A stretch of 64,000 nt of DNA. Origin: Luidia sarsii. Its lineage: Eukaryota; Echinodermata; Asteroidea; Paxillosida; Luidiidae. Positions 57,901 through 64,000 of this stretch are shown here, one piece after another. The translations under genes were made by a program, and so were the position numbers. Positions within the stretch are counted from its first letter, which is position 1; each line of letters opens with the position of its first letter. Below the pieces are notes generated by a model, which saw only the letters and a list, made by a program, of their open reading frames with translations, ran no database searches and was not told the DNA's origin. Where the stretch lies: the NCBI GenBank assembly GCA_949987565.1, contig OX465109.1, positions 13,657,400-13,721,399 of the forward strand. Direction: 5' to 3'.

Positions 57901-60596
57901 TTACTTTTCCTGTAAGATGTGTTGAATTCATACACTTGATATCATAGAATAGATAATAGATTGCTGCTACTTTTCTACAGCTGCTTTGTAGGAATTGATC
58001 AGCCAGTGCAAGTAGGAGAACAAGCTGCCATAGCTGCAGTTTATGGACATAGATGGAACCTATTAAGCTTGGGCAAATACTGGATTTACCCAGAAAGAAA
58101 ATCTCAGTACCCCCCTCAAAAAAAAATAATGCGTGAAAAGTATCACAATTTCCACATGAATTGAGAGGTTCGGACATCTACATTAATAGCAACCCGTTGA
58201 TCCAATCCCAACAGTTTGTGCCTGAATCAATCAAGGGACAAATCAACATTAGAAGTTTTGGGAGTGAATTTTGTTGTTGCTCTTGTACCCTTTGAAGAAA
58301 CAACCAGAACAATGGATGTTTTGACAATACTAGTTTCATGTTCCTTTCAACTGGCTATCTAATTTTTTTCATTTTTTCAGCTGAATTTGAATCAGCTTTC
58401 ATTTCTACCATGGCTTAAAAGGTCGTCAGTCAAGTATGTTCAGGGCCCTACTTCGTCCATATATTTGTATTTGCTGCTCACATGGACAGGAATTGGATAC
58501 CTTGAGGGTAAGGACACAATGAGTTGCCTTGGTTTGAAATAAATCTTTGAACAGAGTAAAACATGAAGTAAGCATCAATGACCTTAGCCCTCTTACATAA
58601 AATAGAATGATCAGTAACATAATTCAGCATTATACAAATGCATCATATTTTTTCCCAATTGGAAAGCACGGTTCAGAAGTAGCTATTTGAACCTGTACAC
58701 CAATGTGATCATAATGACTGAATGCAATGTTGTATGCTGGTGTCAGGACATTTTGTACATTTATTTGTAATGTCAGTGACTGAATCTTTCAGTTATGCAA
58801 TCCAGCTTATTGATGACTCTAATATGCATGTCACCAAGCTTCGTTATTAGCTTGTTATATCCCTACTATACTCAAGAACTCATTTTCAATACAAAAGTCT
58901 GCTTGAGTTCCATCATACAAAAGGCCTGTTCACTTTGGATATGAGATGATGTAGGAACAATGCACTCAAGAACATTGCATAGACTTGAAATTATGTGAGA
59001 GGTGTTTTTTCTGTTTTTGATACATAGGGCTAAATGGTGTATCATTGATTCTATTACGTGCTGTGTGGCTGGCTTGCCACATAAATTAGTTATAGATTTT
59101 GAAGTGCATACATATACATGTACTCCTCTATTAATGTGTCTATTGACAAATTAATTTCTGGCACTGATAGTATTTATATAAAATGCATATCAATTGACAT
59201 GCTAAAAGATGTTGTGTAATGGTTGCATTATAGAAATAGATAAACAACATCACGTTTTACCTAATGCTTTGACATACTGTACTTGGTATCAGTGGGCCTA
59301 CAGTATCACATCAGTATGTTCAATCACATAATAGCCTGGTGTAAGCCAGGGTAACTGTAACCCAGTGTTCAAGCAAACTATTCAAATAAATCAATCTGTT
59401 GAAACTAATTCATTATTTATAAATAAACTAGTTAGATCCTTTACTGATTTGCCTTGCAGTATTTTTGTCAATCAAATGGGAAGAAGCAAAGAATGCATAT
59501 TGGTCGTTCCATGTCAATTCAACATGCTTTTGTATATCTACCTTCTTAGAGTGAGATGACTGATTTTGTGTACTTATTTGACTCCATGAGAAACCCCCAG
59601 AACCAAACTTTTGCGCAAGTTGGTCCAGTAGTTTCTAACATACGGGTTAACTTACTATTGACTATGACCAGTTGTTTAGTGTGATTCGGGTTAGTTTTTG
59701 GAATTGAATCTTTCATGATTAGTTTCGGTTGTATAAAGAATTTGTTGTCTACTTCATCTATATTTTTACATTTCGTTGCGCAATGAGTTTTGAATTTTCA
59801 AATTTGGCTTTTTTAATTGCCAATCTTGTTGTTAAATTTGGGTTGTATTTTTATGCGTTCGTTATTTTCGAAAATCTTTGGCCATTGGTCACTTTGATGT
59901 GTTTTAATACATTGTGTTGGTAATCGGTGGTGGGGTAGTGTAGGGTCTCTGCATGTCAGTTTGCTGTGTGAATCAGCTCTCTGCCATGCCGCAATTGCCA
60001 TTTTCCCAGCAAATGTGGGGCTTGCCCTGAGTCCCAACCTTCTGGCCTCCAACCTTCGTTTCTTATCTAAAAGCTGAGAACACAGGTTCTAGTTGTTGAA
60101 GTTGAAGCTTAAAAAGCTTAGAAGAAGCTTAAAAGAAAGACAGAGCCTGTCTGACTAATTGAAATGGGTCTACCAAATTAAACCAATCAAGGCACACTTA
60201 CACCTAGGCTTATTTTTGGCAATCCTTTTAATTAAAAATCATATAGAATGCTAAACATTGTTGTAAATTGACAATTTATTTATTAAACTGATAAACAATT
60301 TATTATATAGAAGCCCTTAGAGAGAAATTACTCAAAGATACGACTATATCAACTTCAGTCGACCAAGCACACATCATGCGCACGCAGGTTCCTAGCATGG
60401 CATTGTTATATAATATAGGTCTATATAGGTTGTATAGATGATATAATACAAACATTTTGCAGAATTTGGCTGAATACTAACGCTTATCTTGCTTTTTGCT
60501 TGCTTGTCCACTGAGGGTGGACATTCATATGCGCAGACATTCATATGCATATAAATATAATATGATGCATATATGCTAGCTTCTAAAATACTTGTA
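57901..60596. other. Downstream intergenic DNA, nothing recognised
   Basis: A 67-codon open frame at 57961-58164 has no recognisable domain. AATAAA at 58538-58543 could be a distal polyadenylation signal. No gene or element supported. Confidence 0.4.
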
Positions 60597-60652
60597 ATGA
60601 ATTGGATTTTGAATTGGATTTTGAATTGGATTTGGATAATGAATTGGATTTT
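60597..60652. repeat. Short tandem repeat GAATTGGATTTT
   Basis: About four and a half copies of a 12 bp unit. Confidence 0.8.
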
Positions 60653-61059
60653 TTAACAGCAGTGTATAATCAAAACTGGTAGTCAAACAAGACAATACAC
60701 AGTTTCTATATTACAAATGATTATTCTTTGGACTAATCTGTGATCAAATATACCGGTGCATTTTCGTGACACTCATTCCCTCACCTTTTAAAGTCATAAT
60801 TGAATTGCACACGATCAGTTGTGAGTCGGTCGAGGGAGGTGCACACCATTTTATTCCTTGTATGTTTGATCTCATAGCATTGTTATGCATGAATGATTTA
60901 TTGAGAAAGTTCTGATTCATAATTCGGGTGTTTGTTCAAGTTCTGGTTGCAATTTGTACACAGAAAAGGGTGCGCTTTAGAAACAGCCGTATTGAAAAGT
61001 TATGTATTATTTTGTTAGTTTTACACGACACAATGACAAATCTTATTTCCATTGGTGTT

Positions 61060-62200
61060 GGAATCACCTCGGATCAAGCTGCGTCGCGTAGCCTTAGATC
61101 CTTTACTGATGACCCGACACTGTCAAGGTGCTTTTCTTATGCCTTTGACCTTGACACCCCACAACTTCCCTCGCCAAGTCCTCGTATTTCCCGATCTTCC
61201 CATTCGCCTGAACTCTGCTGTCACCGGCACAGCAATGTCAATTTATTGACACGCCTTCCGCTCTTTGTCGAGGACGACAATATCGGTGGCCTGTGTTCTA
61301 CAACATGGTCTGTCTGGATATTGAAGTCCCAGAATATATTCACCCGGTCATTCTCTTCTACTCTCTCTGCAACATACTGGTACCATCTCGCTCCTACCCG
61401 AAAGCCACTCTTACTGAAGTCCCAATGAATCACCTTCGCCAACTTGTCGTGCCTTGCCTTGTACTCCTTCTGGTCCATCATCTTGCACTCGCTGACATGA
61501 TATGAAACACATTATCCTCATCCACATTGCACATCCTGCATATAGGACAGACGTTAGCCTTCTCGATCCTAGCCTTCATCACGTTCATCAGTAGCGACTG
61601 GTCTTGAACAGCTGTAATCAGGCCCTCAGTTTCCTTCTTCAGATCCCCATTCCTCAACCAATTCCAAGTCTTGCCACTCGCTTGTCCCTCCATACACCGC
61701 AGAAATCGCCCGTGCAGTGATTTTCCATGATGCAGATGCAAGTCAGGTGTTTGCATGTAAGCCGACAAGCAAGTAATTGGCTGGTAATTAGTTGCGACAT
61801 GAAACCTTCTTAGTATCCTTCATGACAAGGGCAGTTCTGGCCTCTGTCATCCACGAAGACATCTTTCCCTCCCTAAACATTCCTGCAACTGGCGGGCTAT
61901 CCTCCCATGAAGAAAGTTCTTCGACCAAAATCCATGCACCTGATCTGGTTCCGGTGCTTTCCAATTTCTACGGAAATTTCTTTCTTAAACTGTTCATTCG
62001 TCTATCCGCACATCTCTCTGCTGATCAAGTCTTCAACTCACGCCCACCTCTTCCAACGCCTCAGTACGCTTGTTAAAGTCAACAAGCTGGTCCCAGAGAC
62101 CTTTCCAGAAAGTAGTCGCTTCGGTAGGCTCTGGCGCCTATTGCTCTTCATTGGCCTTCCCATTCAATTTCTTTAACAACTGCCTCTGGTTAGTCCTGAC
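61060..62200 (-). pseudogene. Non-LTR retrotransposon relic (RT N-terminus and C-terminal tail)
   Basis: On the minus strand, 62000-61800 reads WKAPEPDQVHGFWSKNFLHG and ARQLQECLGRE, the WKAPGPD-type start of a LINE reverse transcriptase. 61768-61478 reads LKKETEGLITAVQDQ and CPICRMCNVDEDNVFHIMS. 61481-61221 reads QKEYKARHDKLAKVIHWDFS and DFNIQTDHVVEHRPPI, the C-terminal zinc-knuckle and tail region of the same element class. The central RT with its active site is missing and frames shift repeatedly. Dead. Confidence 0.75.
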
Positions 62201-63477
62201 ACAAGTACTGTTGTTCTAATGGAATTGTTTCACCCTATCATCATACCTCTTGACCTTTGTCAGCCTTAGCCTTTAATCTCCTCTATTACCACGCACGTAC
62301 CTTTACCATTGACGCTGCATTTTCTCATCATTCTCTACGGTACGTCAGAGTCTTTCATACTGCCCCTGTCAATTTGTTATATTCTACTAAAATCTTTTCT
62401 TAACTCTTGAATCTGCTCCTCCATAATTTACGCTTCCACCATGGGACACTATCTTCAGGCCTATTATCTGACTCGGACACAACTTATCCCCTAATCTCTC
62501 TCCAACGACTACAGCACCAGCAAAGCCAATATTTGTCTATGTAAGGTTGCTAGTACTAATCTTTCCTATACCCTGTACTATCTGGATTACTTCTTAAATA
62601 ACATTCAATCGCTTTCCTATTGTCATCTTTTCTCCATTTCCATCTACATAAACGGATTCTATTTTTTTTTGAGCTGTTTAGTTACGTTCTGTCGGTGTCT
62701 GCTCGATCCTATAGACAGGAACGGGTGATGGACTTGGTCTATTAGAGCTTGTCCCCAGTTCACCTTTGACTCGATGCTTTACAGCAGTCGAAATCTTCAT
62801 CACAAAAAAGTGAGAATTCAATGCAAACAGAGAATTACATGCAACAAGCGATGCGTATTCTACCCTGTAGTCATAGAGCTCTTAGAGTGCGCGACGCGCG
62901 GTACGAACGTGTGCCGACATGGACGCGCATTCACCATTACCAAAGAGGGCAACTTCAGCTCGAAGTGCCCGGATGTCAATAGCAATCGCGCGTCATTATG
63001 AATGGGGAAAGTATATCCGAAAGGTTGCGAATGCGGAAACTAAAATGTTACATGATTTTTTGGTTATAGTAAGGTTTTGTAGTAGTGAAGGAAAGGCCAT
63101 CAATACCTCAAGGGATTGGCGAATTTTAATGTCCTACTTTCTTTTGTAAAAATTGGTATTTGTTTGCCCCATAGAGATCCATGCTTTTGCGCTCTTTGGT
63201 AATGGCGTCGCAGTCCCCTTGTCGGCACGTATACATAGTAGATCACTCAGCGTTTGTTATTACCGAGAAGTTCTACCACACGCAGGATGTCCTCGCACAC
63301 AATTCCCAATAATATATTTCATTCAATCAAAACATTTTGTACGGATCATAACCATCAATAAATAATGTTATTGATGCGCCATGGATAACATACTTTTACC
63401 ATTAGTGCATACCTTAATTTCTAGGCTTGGGCAATATTGGGTATTTCGAGTACCGCTACTCGAATTTGGATATCATC
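62201..63477. other. Unassigned downstream DNA
   Basis: Short overlapping open frames without domains. Some of it may be further remains of the LINE at 61060-62200, but I cannot show that. Confidence 0.4.
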
Positions 63478-64000
63478 GGGTACCCCGCCATACCCAATTC
63501 ATCGGGTACCCCGCCACACCCAATTCATCGGGTACCCCGCCACACCCAATTCATCGGGTACCCCGCCACACCCAGTTCATCGGGTACCCCGCCACACCCA
63601 ATTCATCGGGTACCCCGCCACACCCAATTCATCGGGTACCCCGCCACACCCAATTCATCGGGTACCCCGCCACACCCAATTCATCGGGTACCCCGCCACA
63701 CCCAATTCATCGGGTACCCCGCCACACCCAATTCATAGGGTACCCCGCCACGCCCAATTCATCGGGTACCCCGCCACACCCAATTCATCGGGTACCCCGC
63801 CACACCCAATTCATCGGGTACCCCGCCACACCCAATTCATCGGGTACCCCGCCACACCCAATTCATCGGGTACCCCGCCACACCCAATTCATCGGGTACC
63901 CCGCCACACCCAATTCATCGGGTACCCCGCCACACCCAATTCATCGGGTACCCCGCCACACCCAATTCATCGGGTACCCCGCCACACCCAATTCATCAGG
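63478..64000. repeat. 26 bp satellite GGGTACCCCGCCACACCCAA(TTCATC), continues past window
   Basis: About 20 nearly identical tandem units of 26 bp, each with a GGTACC palindrome, running to the last base of the window. Unit-to-unit differences are rare (for example CCCAGTTC at 63572). The open frame through it is a by-product of the repeat. Confidence 0.95.

Noticed and set aside
57961..58164. Possible extra 3' exon of UBR3
   Set aside because: The conserved UBR3 C-terminus is already complete with the stop at 56983, and this frame has no similarity to UBR3.
63427..63738. Open frame with PHPIHRVPRHTQFIGYPAT repeats
   Set aside because: It is the 26 bp satellite read in frame. The period is not codon-based and there is no gene context.

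Overview
This is a window of animal nuclear DNA. It holds one large, intron-rich protein-coding gene embedded in mobile-element debris. The gene is the ortholog of the E3 ubiquitin ligase UBR3. I could follow it from its start codon (8293) to its stop codon (56983) through 39 exons on the + strand. The exons join in one frame into 5,616 coding bases (1,871 residues plus stop), close to the length of vertebrate UBR3. The UBR box, the C3H2-type RING and the cysteine-rich C-terminal domain are all present. Intron structure, the mix of Penelope-like elements, a CR1/L2-like LINE with a PHD finger, tRNA-derived SINEs and TTAA-flanked MITEs suggest a marine invertebrate (hemichordate, echinoderm, cephalochordate or lophotrochozoan). 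The species cannot be fixed from the sequence.

Layout. 1-8.0 kb: upstream repeats, including a broken Ty3/gypsy integrase, a 1.4 kb inverted-repeat element and three Penelope-like element (PLE) insertions, the last ending about 350 bp before the UBR3 start codon. 8.3-57.0 kb: UBR3. Its introns hold a Mutator-like mini-element and an 846 bp foldback (intron 1), a TTAA-flanked MITE (introns 4 and 29, with a worn copy in intron 31), a THAP-domain fossil (intron 10), two minisatellites on either side of exon 13 (introns 12 and 13), a nearly intact LINE (intron 26) and a 6.5 kb composite PLE (intron 34). 57-64 kb: downstream intergenic DNA with SINEs, an antisense LINE relic and a 26 bp satellite that runs off the window.

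Main observations. (1) One UBR3 intron (28385-28987) is a textbook U12-type AT-AC intron. (2) The PLE family here makes 12-14 bp target-site duplications that can be read directly at six loci. Several of those insertions have no body, only inverted termini. (3) The termini resemble a hammerhead ribozyme. (4) One PLE insertion, bounded by a 13 bp duplication, encloses a 3.6 kb block. The block has its own inverted repeats, two orphan exon-like pieces and a further nested element with nine copies of a 14 bp motif. (5) The LINE encodes a 2A-like peptide ahead of a PHD finger and is broken by a single in-frame stop codon.

UBR3 is the only gene I regard as a functional host gene. Everything else recognised is a mobile element or its relic, a tandem repeat or unassigned DNA.
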